DNA from: Alkalihalobacillus pseudalcaliphilus
GTDB lineage: Bacteria > Bacillota > Bacilli > Bacillales > Bacillaceae_D
Length of the DNA: 64,000 nucleotides
NCBI RefSeq assembly: GCF_028610675.1
Contig: NZ_JAQQWS010000005.1
Location: 232,076 to 296,075 of the forward strand
Direction: 5' to 3'
In this document: one piece after another, positions 1 through 8,429 of the stretch
How the letters are laid out: every line of letters starts with the position of its first letter
How positions within the stretch are numbered: the stretch's first letter is position 1
Translations under genes and position numbers: made by a program
The notes under the pieces: model-generated
What the model was told of the DNA's origin: nothing
What the model saw: only the letters and a program-made list of their open reading frames with translations
Database searches by the model: none

Positions 1-143
1 AGCATTTTCTGACAACGCTTTTCGGCAATCACAAACAAAAAGGCGGTAAATGGTGAAGAAAGTCGTTTATTGGTTATGTTATCTTATGGTAAAATAAATG
101 TGTATGAGGTAAATATATTTTGTAATAAAGGAGCGGGGATGGC

Positions 144-974
144 GTGACAGAACCATTTGTTCAAGAACACGATCAATTACTTCAGTTAAAGCCTTGGGTA
201 GCCGATAATAAAGATCTAATAGCCGGCTTTACGACAAAAAATGGGGGTAACAGTACAGGCCATTTTCTCTCCTTAAATATGGGTTTTCATGTTCCAGATC
301 TACAAGAGCATGTTCAAAAGAATCGTCAAATGGTGGCGGGAATCTTAGGGGTTCCCCTCGATTCTTGGGTAAGTTCTGAGCAGGTTCATGAAGCTTCGAT
401 TAAGAAAATAACGGAAGAGGATAAAGGCAAGGGTGCAAGGTATCTGGATACAGCGATTAAAAGCACAGATGGTCTGTATACGGATCAGTCGAATATCCTT
501 TTGACGAGCCTTTACGCTGACTGTGTACCGCTCTATTATCGATCAAAAACAAAACCTTTTATTGGTTTGGCACATGCTGGTTGGAAAGGGACCGTTTTGG
601 GTATAGGTACTAAGATGCTATCTATTTGGGAGAAAGAAGAGCAAGTTCCACTCGACCAAATAGAAGTGGCTATTGGCCCGTGCATTAGCCAAAATGCTTA
701 TGAAGTTGATACATATGTGGCTGAAAGAGTAGCTGCGCAATTCGGTGAAGAGCAATTAAAAGAAGTGACGGTTCAAACAAGGCCTGGTCATTATTTATTA
801 GATTTAAGGAAACTTCATTACTTACGTTTTCTTGATTATGGATTAAAGAAAGAGCAAATCTATCAGTCATCATTTTGCACGCATGATGAGGATTCTTTGT
901 TTTTCTCACATCGTAGAGATCAAGGTAAGACAGGAAGGTTAATGAGTTTTATCGGACGGGTGGTATGTAAGTGA
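144..974 (+). CDS. pgeF: Peptidoglycan editing factor PgeF (YlmD, laccase-domain/DUF152)
   Basis: Copper-oxidase-fold protein of the YfiH/YlmD family, which in E. coli prevents mis-incorporation of L-serine for L-alanine in the peptidoglycan stem; purine nucleoside activities are also reported for the family. The metal-site residues are visible: a His in EQVHEA, the Cys of ADCVPLYY and the His of AHAGWKG, followed by the IGPCI segment. The start is GTG at 144 with AAAGGAG ten bases upstream; an ATG at 139 is out of frame and stops at once. It opens the ylm cluster and overlaps ylmE. Family assignment is firm; the exact substrate here is inferred. Confidence 0.93.
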   Translation: MTEPFVQEHDQLLQLKPWVADNKDLIAGFTTKNGGNSTGHFLSLNMGFHVPDLQEHVQKNRQMVAGILGVPLDSWVSSEQVHEASIKKITEEDKGKGARYLDTAIKSTDGLYTDQSNILLTSLYADCVPLYYRSKTKPFIGLAHAGWKGTVLGIGTKMLSIWEKEEQVPLDQIEVAIGPCISQNAYEVDTYVAERVAAQFGEEQLKEVTVQTRPGHYLLDLRKLHYLRFLDYGLKKEQIYQSSFCTHDEDSLFFSHRRDQGKTGRLMSFIGRVVCK

Positions 975-1663
975 TGAGTGTAGATGTATCAAAAAATGTA
1001 CAAGAGTTACAAGAACATATAACAGCTATATGCCAAAAGGTTGAAAGGCATGTAGAAGAAATCAAGGTAATTGCCGTAACGAAATATGTGAGTGAAGATA
1101 CAACAGTTGCTGCCCTTCGTGCTGGAATCGAACATATCGGTGAAAATCGAGCGGAAGAGGGTGTGCAAAAATGGCAAGCACTTGGTCAACAAGGTACTTG
1201 GCATTTTATCGGTTCTTTGCAATCAAAAAAAGTGAAACATGTGATTGATAAGTTTGATTATTTTCATTCACTTGATAGACTTTCCTTAGCGAAGGAAATG
1301 GACAAGCGTGCCAATAAGGGACAAAAAGTTCGGTGCTTTGTTCAGGTAAACGTCTCAGGAGAAGAAACCAAATCAGGTGTAACGGCGGAAGAGCTTTTTA
1401 GCTTTATAGAACAGTTAGCTGAATTTGAGGCGATTGAAGTTGTCGGTTTAATGACGATGGCCCCATTTTATGATGACCCTGAATTAACGCGACCGATTTT
1501 TCGTCATCTACGTGAACTGAAAGAAGAAATTGAACGAAAGCAATATCGACATGCCCCGTGTCATGAACTATCAATGGGCATGTCGAATGATTATCATGTT
1601 GCATTAGAAGAAGGAGCAACATTCATCCGTGTTGGAACAGCTTTGGTCGGTAAAGAATACTAA
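974..1663 (+). CDS. ylmE: PLP homeostasis protein YlmE (YggS/PROSC family)
   Basis: Pyridoxal-phosphate-binding protein with a single alanine-racemase-like barrel, involved in vitamin B6 and amino-acid homeostasis. The PLP lysine lies in IAVTKYV near the N terminus, and HFIGSLQSKK and GLMTMAP are typical of the family. About 229 residues is the usual length. ATG 974 follows a GTG at 971; both are in frame and both overlap the pgeF stop at 972-974, so translation is probably coupled. The weak GGGTGG at 957-963 does not decide between them. Neighbouring sepF and ylmG repeat the conserved Firmicute order. Confidence 0.93.
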   Translation: MSVDVSKNVQELQEHITAICQKVERHVEEIKVIAVTKYVSEDTTVAALRAGIEHIGENRAEEGVQKWQALGQQGTWHFIGSLQSKKVKHVIDKFDYFHSLDRLSLAKEMDKRANKGQKVRCFVQVNVSGEETKSGVTAEELFSFIEQLAEFEAIEVVGLMTMAPFYDDPELTRPIFRHLRELKEEIERKQYRHAPCHELSMGMSNDYHVALEEGATFIRVGTALVGKEY

Positions 1664-1690
1664 TCGATATCGATATAGGAGGGAAAAGTG

Positions 1691-2182
1691 ATGAGCATTA
1701 AATCGAAATTTAAACGTTATTTTGAATTAGAGGATGATGTGCAGGAATATGAAGAATTTGTGAATGAAGAAACCTCATATGAGGAGCCGAAGACGAGAAA
1801 GACACGTTCACAGCAGTCATTTTCTTCACCTGCTCAAGCACAGACTTCATCCAAAGCAAAAGAACCAGGTAGTGGTCAAAATGTTGTCAGTTTACAAAGC
1901 ATCCAAAAAAGTGCTTCAAAAGTCATTCTTTTTGAGCCTAGAACGTATGATGAAGCACAAGACATTGCCGATCATTTGAAAAATCGAAAAGCAGTTATCA
2001 TTAATTTACAACGAATTTCTCATGAACAAGCAAAGCGAATAGTCGATTTTTTAAGTGGAACAGTGTATGCTATTGGTGGGGATATTCAAAAGCTAGGTGG
2101 GAATATCTTTTTATGTACCCCAGATAATGTTGATGTATCTGGTACAATTACAGATATGGTACAGGAGCAATTTCAAAATTAG
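1691..2182 (+). CDS. sepF: Cell division protein SepF (YlmF)
   Basis: FtsZ-interacting protein that anchors and aligns FtsZ filaments at the membrane. It has an N-terminal amphipathic segment (MSIKSKFKRYFEL), an acidic and polar linker to about residue 70, and a conserved C-terminal domain (FEPRTYDEAQDIADHL, AVIINLQRI, FLSGTVYAIGGDIQKLG). A GTG at 1688 is also in frame, but AGGAGGG at 1677-1683 is better spaced for ATG 1691. It lies in the ylm cluster just before ylmG. Confidence 0.95.
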   Translation: MSIKSKFKRYFELEDDVQEYEEFVNEETSYEEPKTRKTRSQQSFSSPAQAQTSSKAKEPGSGQNVVSLQSIQKSASKVILFEPRTYDEAQDIADHLKNRKAVIINLQRISHEQAKRIVDFLSGTVYAIGGDIQKLGGNIFLCTPDNVDVSGTITDMVQEQFQN

Positions 2183-2212
2183 AGTTGCTCATTTATAAAG
2201 GTGGTGAGTTTT

Positions 2213-2476
2213 TTGTTACAGATGATTGGATCGATGATATCGAATTTAATGGTTATGTATTCATTCTTAGTGATTATCTATATTTTTATGAGTTGGTTCC
2301 CTAATGCAAGAGAGTCTTCTTTTGGTCAATTTTTAGGCTCCATTGTTGAACCATTTCTAGAACCATTTAGAAGAATCATTCCACCGTTAGGTATGATTGA
2401 CCTCTCACCAATTGTTGCAATTATCGTATTAAGGATTGCTTCTCAAGGTGTGTTGGTTTTATTTGGACTTCGTTAG
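2213..2476 (+). CDS. ylmG: YggT-family membrane protein YlmG
   Basis: Small integral membrane protein of the YggT/YlmG family with two hydrophobic segments (about residues 6-28 and 62-85) separated by a conserved loop with FMSWFPNARES and EPFLEPFRRIIPP. Its function is unresolved; the family co-occurs with sepF and divIVA, which suggests a link to division or membrane organisation. The frame is open from a GTG at 2201, but AAAGGTGGTGAG at 2197-2208 points to TTG 2213, giving 87 residues. Confidence 0.85.
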   Translation: MLQMIGSMISNLMVMYSFLVIIYIFMSWFPNARESSFGQFLGSIVEPFLEPFRRIIPPLGMIDLSPIVAIIVLRIASQGVLVLFGLR

Positions 2477-2489
2477 AAAATGAAATGGA

Positions 2490-3272
2490 GTGAGCAAGAT
2501 TTCCATCTATCAGCATTTTAGAGAAGAGGAACGAGTTTTTGTTGATCAAGTTCTCTCTTGGAAAGAAGAAGTAAAGGATTTCTATAAAGAAAGGCTCACT
2601 GATTTTTTAAATCCACGTGAGCAAGAAATCTTAGCGACAATAATTGGAACAGATGATGAATTGCGACTTTCTTTTTTTGGTGGACGCTTTGAGGTTGAAC
2701 GAAAGCGAGCCTTGCTTACACCTGTTTTTATTGAGCACTGCGAGCAAGACTATGACTGTGTCCTTTTTGAATTAAACTATCCGAGTAAATTTGTGACACT
2801 TAGTCATCGTGATATATTAGGTTCATTAATGTCTGTCGGCTTAAAGCGTGAAAAGTTTGGTGATATCTTGATTATGGATAACCGTATACAACTAATTGTG
2901 GCAAAAGAAACGGCCTTATATGTAGAATCCAATGTGACATCGATTGGAAAAGCAACAGTTTCACTAGAAGCGCTCTATTTTTCTGAACAAATGAACGCGG
3001 TAGAAACATGGCGGCAACAATCAGGAACGGTTTCTTCTTTGCGCCTCGATGTGATTTTGGCTGAAATATATCGAGTGTCACGCTCGAAATTAGAGCCCTA
3101 TTTCACAAAAGGTTATGTAAAGGTAAATTGGAAATTGATCGAGTCAGGCTCTTTTCAAGTAGAAGCAGGTGATCATTTTTCGGTACGTGGATTGGGAAGA
3201 AGCCAGCTCGTTTCTATTGAAGGTAAGACAAAAAAAGATAAAGTCCGTATTTTGTACCAAACGAAGCATTAG
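2490..3272 (+). CDS. ylmH: S4-domain RNA-binding protein YlmH
   Basis: RNA-binding protein with a C-terminal S4 domain (LRLDVILAEIYRVSRSK onward, about residues 183-250) and an N-terminal YlmH-specific region (FLNPREQEI, FFGGRFEVERKRA). In B. subtilis YlmH binds the 50S subunit and can act like RqcP in ribosome-associated quality control, so its co-occurrence with rqcH in this window is of interest. The GTG at 2490 overlaps the only Shine-Dalgarno-like motif (GGAG 2487-2490). An ATT at 2499 has ideal spacing and gives the N terminus MSIYQHF, so the start is uncertain. Confidence 0.93.
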   Translation: MSKISIYQHFREEERVFVDQVLSWKEEVKDFYKERLTDFLNPREQEILATIIGTDDELRLSFFGGRFEVERKRALLTPVFIEHCEQDYDCVLFELNYPSKFVTLSHRDILGSLMSVGLKREKFGDILIMDNRIQLIVAKETALYVESNVTSIGKATVSLEALYFSEQMNAVETWRQQSGTVSSLRLDVILAEIYRVSRSKLEPYFTKGYVKVNWKLIESGSFQVEAGDHFSVRGLGRSQLVSIEGKTKKDKVRILYQTKH

Positions 3273-3373
3273 TTATTATGTTTAAAGGATAAAAAGAGGG
3301 TTTTAGAAAAACTTGTCGAATTAGCAATTAGGAGACAATGAACTTTAATAATAGATTGACGGAGGTGGCTAAT

Positions 3374-3865
3374 TTGCCTTTAACGCCATTAGATATTCAT
3401 AATAAAGAATTTACAAGGGCTTTTCGTGGCTATGATGAAGATGAGGTAAATGAATTTTTAGACCAAGTAATTAAGGATTATGAATCCATTATTACAGAGA
3501 AAAAAGAGTTATTTACACAAGTTAATGAGCTTGAGGAGAAACTTGAGCATTTTAAAAATATTGAAGAAACGTTAAATAAATCAATATTGGTTGCTCAAGA
3601 GTCTGCTGAAGAAGTAAGAAGAAATGCTCAAAAAGAAGCACAACTTATCGTGAAGGAAGCCGAAAAAAATGCCGATCGTATTATAAACGATGCATTAAAC
3701 AAATCACGTAAAGTGATGATTGAAATGGAAGAAATCAAAAAACAGGCTTCTGTTTACAAAATGCGCTTCAAAATGTTAATTGAAGCTCAATTAGAGATGC
3801 TTCAAACCGATGATTGGGATCAGTTTGCGGTCGAGAAGGAAGAAGAAGAGCCTAGTAACTCATAA
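3374..3865 (+). CDS. divIVA: Septum site/polar scaffold protein DivIVA
   Basis: Coiled-coil protein that binds negatively curved membrane at poles and septa and recruits division partners. The N-terminal membrane-binding segment PLTPLDIHNKEF followed by FRGYDEDEVNEFL is diagnostic, and the rest is coiled coil. The start is TTG 3374, preceded by GGAGGTGG at 3361-3368 and giving MPLTPLDIH. The upstream ATG at 3338 is in frame but has no ribosome-binding site and would add 12 non-homologous residues. At 163 residues it matches the family. It ends the ylm cluster just before the ileS promoter. Confidence 0.95.
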   Translation: MPLTPLDIHNKEFTRAFRGYDEDEVNEFLDQVIKDYESIITEKKELFTQVNELEEKLEHFKNIEETLNKSILVAQESAEEVRRNAQKEAQLIVKEAEKNADRIINDALNKSRKVMIEMEEIKKQASVYKMRFKMLIEAQLEMLQTDDWDQFAVEKEEEEPSNS

Positions 3866-3871
3866 GCTCAC

Positions 3872-3900
3872 TTGCGATATCATCAAGTCTGTCATATAAT
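3872..3900 (+). promoter_or_regulatory. Sigma-A-type promoter of the ileS T-box leader
   Basis: TTGCGA at 3872-3877 and a consensus TATAAT at 3895-3900 are 17 bases apart. They sit immediately after the divIVA stop and about 22 bases before the T-box stem I, so transcription should begin near 3907. Confidence 0.8.
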
Positions 3901-3921
3901 ATGACTAATTTCAATAATTGA

Positions 3922-4164
3922 AAGACGAGTATAAAGGATAGTAGCATAGCAAACGGTATATAGCGATTCGAGGATGGTGGGAGCTCGATTAACGTAGCTA
4001 TTGTGAAATCACCTTTTAGTCTTACTTCTGAAATATACATAGTAAGAGGTAACGTTTCATTCACGTTAAGGATGAAGAGTGGGCATGCTTTTGAGACATG
4101 CTCATTAGGGTGGTACCACGGGTAGTCTTCTCGTCCCTAACCTAGGGATAAGAGGACTTTTTTT
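3922..4164 (+). promoter_or_regulatory. T-box leader (isoleucine) controlling ileS
   Basis: The T-box sequence AGGGTGGTACCACGGG lies at 4107-4122 and an intrinsic terminator at 4125-4164 (15-base arms with wobbles, then a T run). Stem I can be folded by eye: AAGAC 3922-3926 pairs with GTCTT 4019-4023, AAAGG 3933-3937 with CCTTT 4012-4016, and ATAGC 3946-3950 with GCTAT 3997-4001. The internal loop carries AGTA (3940-3943) on one side and GAAATCA on the other, which places the specifier ATC at 4008-4010, an isoleucine codon. Uncharged tRNA-Ile should favour antitermination into ileS. Confidence 0.95.
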
Positions 4165-4233
4165 ATTTGTCCAAAATAGAAGGAATGAGTTAACAACCAA
4201 GCTGCAAAGCGAAAAATGAAGGAGGGTTCAGTA

Positions 4234-7014
4234 ATGGTTGAATATAAAAGAACATTACTAATGCCAAAAACGAATTTTCCGATGCGAGGAAATTTACCGC
4301 AAAACGAGCCAAAGCGTCAAGAAAAATGGAGCTCAGAGGATATTTATGCACAAGTACAAAAACGTACAGAGGGAAGGCCGCTTTTTATCCTACATGATGG
4401 ACCACCATATGCGAACGGTGATATTCATATGGGACATGCTCTAAATAAAATTTTAAAGGATATCATTGTACGTTATAAATCCATGTCAGGCTATCATGCC
4501 CCTTATGTACCTGGCTGGGATACGCACGGTTTACCGATTGAAACAGCGTTAACGAAAAGTGGAAAAGTAAAGCGTAAAGAAATGAGTGTAGCAGCATTTC
4601 GTAAGCTATGTGAAGAATATGCGTTAAAACAAATCGACCGTCAACGTGAGCAATTTCTTCGCCTAGGAGTGCGTGGCGATTGGTGGAATCCGTATATTAC
4701 TTTAGATAAGGCATATGAAGCACAACAAATTAAAGTGTTTGGTGAGATGGCTAAAAAGGGGTATATCTATAAAGGGAAAAAGCCCGTGTATTGGTCACCG
4801 TCTTCAGAGTCAGCGCTCGCAGAAGCTGAAATTGAATATCATGATAAACGTTCACCATCGATTTATGTAACATTTGATGTTGTAGATGGTAAAGATGTAT
4901 TAGCAGGTGATGAGAAATTCATCATTTGGACGACGACTCCGTGGACAATTCCTGCTAACTTAGCGATTAGTGTTCACCCGGAATTAGACTATAGTGTTGT
5001 CAAAGTCAATGGTGTTAAATATGTAGTGGCAACTGGTCTGTTAGAAACGTTAGAAAAAGAGCTGGAATGGGAAAGGTATGAAACGGTTCAAACACTAAAA
5101 GGTTCTCAATTGGAATTTGTTCAAACGAAACATCCTATTTATGACCGCCACTCGGTTGTCATTTTAGGTGAACATGTCACATTAGATGCTGGTACGGGGT
5201 GTGTTCACACGGCACCAGGTCATGGTGAGGATGACTATATCGTTGGTCAAAAGTATGGTTTAGACGTATTATGCCCTGTGGATGATAAAGGTTATTTAAC
5301 AGATGAAGCTCCTGGATTTGAAGGGTTATTTTACGATGTGGCTAATAAACCAATTGGCGAAAAGTTAGAAAGTGTAGGAGCTTTATTAAAACTTTCCTTT
5401 ATTACACACTCGTATGCTCATGATTGGCGTACAAAAAAGCCAGTGATCTATCGTGCGACTTCGCAATGGTTTGCTTCTATTGAGAATTTCCGCGGGGAGC
5501 TTCTACAAGCGATTGAAGAGGTTGAGTGGATTCCTAAATGGGGAGAAACCCGATTATTTAATATGGTTCGTGACCGTGGAGATTGGTGTATTTCTCGCCA
5601 ACGTGCATGGGGTGTGCCAATCCCTGTTTTTTATGGGGAAGATGGCCAACCGATTATTACGGATGAAACAATTGAGCATGTCTCGAATCTTTTCCGTGAA
5701 CACGGCTCTAATATTTGGTTTGAGTGGGAAACAAGTGAGCTATTACCACAAGGATTCACCTCTATTCATAGTCCAAATGGAACTTTCACAAGAGAGATGG
5801 ACATTATGGATGTATGGTTTGATTCGGGCTCATCACATCAAGCTGTATTAGAGGAAAGAGAAGGATTACAACGTCCAGCAGACCTTTATTTGGAAGGATC
5901 TGACCAGTATCGTGGTTGGTTCAACTCCTCTTTATCGACAGGTGTTGCTGTAACAGGTAAGGCTCCATACAAAGGGATTTTAAGTCACGGTTTTGCTTTA
6001 GATGGCCAAGGTCGTAAAATGAGTAAGTCGATCGGGAATGTTGTTGTGCCAAATGATGTCATGAAGCAGCTTGGTGCTGATATATTACGATTATGGGTGG
6101 CGTCGGTTGATTATCAAGCCGATGTTCGCGTCTCTGATGAGATTTTAAAACAAGTTTCTGAGTCTTATCGTAAAATTAGAAATACATTCCGTTTCTTACT
6201 CGGGAATCTCCATGATTTTAACCCTGCTACAGATCGAGTGGAAGATGAGGATTTGCATGGTGTGAACCTCTTTATGCTTGTAAAGTTGAATGAAGTCGTT
6301 GAAAAAGTGAAAAAAGGATATGAAGAATATAATTTTTCAAGCGTTTATCATACCTTGCATAATTTCTGTACGATTGAGTTGAGTTCATTCTATATGGACC
6401 TTGCTAAAGATACGCTTTATATTGAACATGCAAATCATCCTTCACGTCGTGCAATTCAAACGGTGATGTATGAAACGGTTGTTAAATTATCGAAGTTAAT
6501 ATCACCTATTTTATCGCATACTGCCGATGAGGTTTGGGAAAATATTCCTAATGCCGTTGAAGGAAGTGTTCAATTATCAGATATGCCGGAAGCTCGTTCA
6601 TTCGGTGATGTTGAATCCTTAAAAGCAACATGGAATCAATTCATGTCCATTCGTTCGGACGTCTTAAAAGCTCTAGAACAAGCACGAAATGAGAAAATTA
6701 TCGGTAAGTCACTGGCAGCATCGTTAACGTTGTATGCGGATGACGATAATTATGAGCTATTACAAGGAATTGACGGATTAGAAAAGCTCTTTATTGTGTC
6801 AAAAGTGAATCTCGTCAAAGGCCTTAACAAAAAGGTAGAACAAGCTGTCACTTTTGAAGGGATAGCCGTGTTTGTTGAAGCGGCGGATGGCGAAACATGT
6901 GAGCGTTGTTGGACTGTAACGACTACAGTCGGATCACATGCAGAGCACCCAACTTTATGTACATCTTGTGCTGAAACGGTTCAAAATTATTACCAAGAAG
7001 AAGGAACAGAATAA
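4234..7014 (+). CDS. ileS: Isoleucyl-tRNA synthetase
   Basis: Class I aminoacyl-tRNA synthetase that charges tRNA-Ile. The HIGH-like motif HMGH is at residues 65-68 and KMSKS near 595-599, with the editing domain between them (TTPWTIPANLAI, TAPGHGEDDY). The C terminus keeps a zinc finger, CERCW plus CTSC, near residues 888-910. The start is ATG 4234, preceded by AAGGAGGG at 4219-4226; the ATG at 4216 is upstream of that site. At 926 residues it is normal for Firmicute IleS. It is expressed from the T-box leader upstream and ends at the terminator at 7022. Confidence 0.98.
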   Translation: MVEYKRTLLMPKTNFPMRGNLPQNEPKRQEKWSSEDIYAQVQKRTEGRPLFILHDGPPYANGDIHMGHALNKILKDIIVRYKSMSGYHAPYVPGWDTHGLPIETALTKSGKVKRKEMSVAAFRKLCEEYALKQIDRQREQFLRLGVRGDWWNPYITLDKAYEAQQIKVFGEMAKKGYIYKGKKPVYWSPSSESALAEAEIEYHDKRSPSIYVTFDVVDGKDVLAGDEKFIIWTTTPWTIPANLAISVHPELDYSVVKVNGVKYVVATGLLETLEKELEWERYETVQTLKGSQLEFVQTKHPIYDRHSVVILGEHVTLDAGTGCVHTAPGHGEDDYIVGQKYGLDVLCPVDDKGYLTDEAPGFEGLFYDVANKPIGEKLESVGALLKLSFITHSYAHDWRTKKPVIYRATSQWFASIENFRGELLQAIEEVEWIPKWGETRLFNMVRDRGDWCISRQRAWGVPIPVFYGEDGQPIITDETIEHVSNLFREHGSNIWFEWETSELLPQGFTSIHSPNGTFTREMDIMDVWFDSGSSHQAVLEEREGLQRPADLYLEGSDQYRGWFNSSLSTGVAVTGKAPYKGILSHGFALDGQGRKMSKSIGNVVVPNDVMKQLGADILRLWVASVDYQADVRVSDEILKQVSESYRKIRNTFRFLLGNLHDFNPATDRVEDEDLHGVNLFMLVKLNEVVEKVKKGYEEYNFSSVYHTLHNFCTIELSSFYMDLAKDTLYIEHANHPSRRAIQTVMYETVVKLSKLISPILSHTADEVWENIPNAVEGSVQLSDMPEARSFGDVESLKATWNQFMSIRSDVLKALEQARNEKIIGKSLAASLTLYADDDNYELLQGIDGLEKLFIVSKVNLVKGLNKKVEQAVTFEGIAVFVEAADGETCERCWTVTTTVGSHAEHPTLCTSCAETVQNYYQEEGTE

Positions 7015-7021
7015 AAGCTAT

Positions 7022-7056
7022 AACAGCTCCACGTTTTAGGTGGAGCTGTTTTTTTG
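7022..7056 (+). terminator. Intrinsic terminator after ileS
   Basis: AACAGCTCCAC (7022-7032) pairs perfectly with GTGGAGCTGTT (7040-7050), followed by a T run to 7056. Confidence 0.93.
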
Positions 7057-7201
7057 GCATTCATTTATCGTATGATTAAAAAATTTAAATGAAGGGAAGG
7101 CATTTAGTAAGTAATTTTTTACGACGGTTTGTCTAGAAAAGATTTTTTCGTGGCAAGCTAATATATGTATATTCAATAACGATAGGGAAGGTGAAAAACC
7201 A

Positions 7202-7882
7202 ATGAAAATAGACAAGAGTTATCAGCATATTTACACACAGTTAACCGAACAAAAAGAACAGCTAGAACAAAAGCTAAAACGGTACCAAGAAAGTGAGTTA
7301 CATCAAAGTGAAGCAGACTCAAGTACGGAATTATCCCAATATGATAATCATCCTGCTGATAATGCCACTGACTTATATGAACGAGAAAAGGATTTTGCTT
7401 TAGAAGAACATGCTGAAGATGAATATGAGCAAGTCAAAGCGGCACTTCAAAAGTTTGAGGAGGGAACGTTTGGGATTTGTGAGAAAACAGGTAAAGAAAT
7501 CCCGCTTGAACGTTTAGAGGCCAATCCACTGGCAAAAACGGTGATTGAAGAAGCGAATTCTCATGTAGAGGATTATCGTCCGGTCGAAGAAGATGTACTT
7601 GTTAGTCCAGAGCGTTATAATTATGATGGAGATGATACCGAAACAGAGTTTGATGCAGAAGATGCTTATCAAGCGGTGGCCAGTTACAATGAGCGACCTA
7701 ATATTTATGAAGACCCAGCAACAGATCAAGAGGAAGAAGAGATTGGGTATGTCGATGAATTAGATGGTTTCTTATCGACAGATCTGGAAGGCTTTAAAGG
7801 GGCAGAACATGTGCATGTCCAGAATAATCGTCGCCTTCGAGATTATTTAGAAGAAGAGGATGAAGAGAGTCGTGATGAGTAA
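7202..7882 (+). CDS. ylyA: YteA/YlyA-family TraR/DksA-like sporulation-associated protein
   Basis: Acidic 226-residue protein related to Bacillus YteA, with similarity to TraR/DksA zinc-finger proteins. It has an N-terminal coiled coil (about 1-35), the signature ELSQYDNHPADNATDLYEREKD split across residues 45-68, and a degenerate finger around FGICEKTGKEIPLERL with only one cysteine, as is common in the YteA group. The C-terminal half is rich in Asp and Glu. B. subtilis ylyA occupies the same locus. Its molecular role is not established; interaction with RNA polymerase is inferred from the DksA fold. Confidence 0.85.
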   Translation: MKIDKSYQHIYTQLTEQKEQLEQKLKRYQESELHQSEADSSTELSQYDNHPADNATDLYEREKDFALEEHAEDEYEQVKAALQKFEEGTFGICEKTGKEIPLERLEANPLAKTVIEEANSHVEDYRPVEEDVLVSPERYNYDGDDTETEFDAEDAYQAVASYNERPNIYEDPATDQEEEEIGYVDELDGFLSTDLEGFKGAEHVHVQNNRRLRDYLEEEDEESRDE

Positions 7883-7885
7883 GGT

Positions 7886-7910
7886 AAGAGGGGATCTTTC
7901 CCCTCTTTTT
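7886..7910 (+). terminator. Intrinsic terminator after ylyA
   Basis: AAGAGGGG (7886-7893) and CCCCTCTT (7900-7907) form a short GC-rich hairpin followed by T residues. Confidence 0.85.
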
Positions 7911-7958
7911 GTGCTATAATGCTAAAGAATGGCATGAAGAAGAGAACGGAGGATTTCT

Positions 7959-8429
7959 GTGATTTATTATATTATTGCAGCTCTCATCATTGTTTTAGAT
8001 CAAATAACAAAATGGATCGTTGCGACTCAAATGGAGTTAGGCCAACGTATTCCATTAATTGATGGATTCCTTTATTTTACCTCACACCGAAATACAGGGG
8101 CCGCTTTTGGCATTTTAGAAGGACAAATGTGGTTTTTCTATATCGTAACGGTTGTGGTTATTATTGGTATCGTTTATTTTATGCAAAAAGAAGGAAAGTA
8201 TAATGTCTTGTATGGAACGTCATTAGGACTCATTTTAGGTGGAGCAATTGGTAATTTCATCGACCGAGTTTTCAGAGGTGAAGTTGTCGACTTTATTGAT
8301 ACATATCCATTTGGTTACAATTTTGCGATTTTTAATGTAGCTGATTCCGCATTATGTATAGGTGTTGCTCTTTTATTTATTAAAATGTTTATGGATGAGC
8401 GTCAAGCAAAAAAGGAGAAGAAGAAGTAA
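7959..8429 (+). CDS. lspA: Lipoprotein signal peptidase (signal peptidase II)
   Basis: Membrane aspartyl protease that removes the signal peptide of prolipoproteins after lipidation. It has four hydrophobic segments, the conserved NTGAAFG block, and the two catalytic Asp motifs GNFIDR and FNVADS. At 156 residues it is a normal family member. The start is GTG 7959 with GGAGG at 7948-7952. Its stop overlaps the next start (TAATG), so it is co-translated with the pseudouridine synthase, as in B. subtilis. Confidence 0.97.
   Translation: MIYYIIAALIIVLDQITKWIVATQMELGQRIPLIDGFLYFTSHRNTGAAFGILEGQMWFFYIVTVVVIIGIVYFMQKEGKYNVLYGTSLGLILGGAIGNFIDRVFRGEVVDFIDTYPFGYNFAIFNVADSALCIGVALLFIKMFMDERQAKKEKKK

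Noticed and set aside
5453..5851. 132-codon plus-strand frame inside ileS
   Set aside because: It is a shadow in another frame of ileS, without a ribosome-binding site or recognisable sequence.
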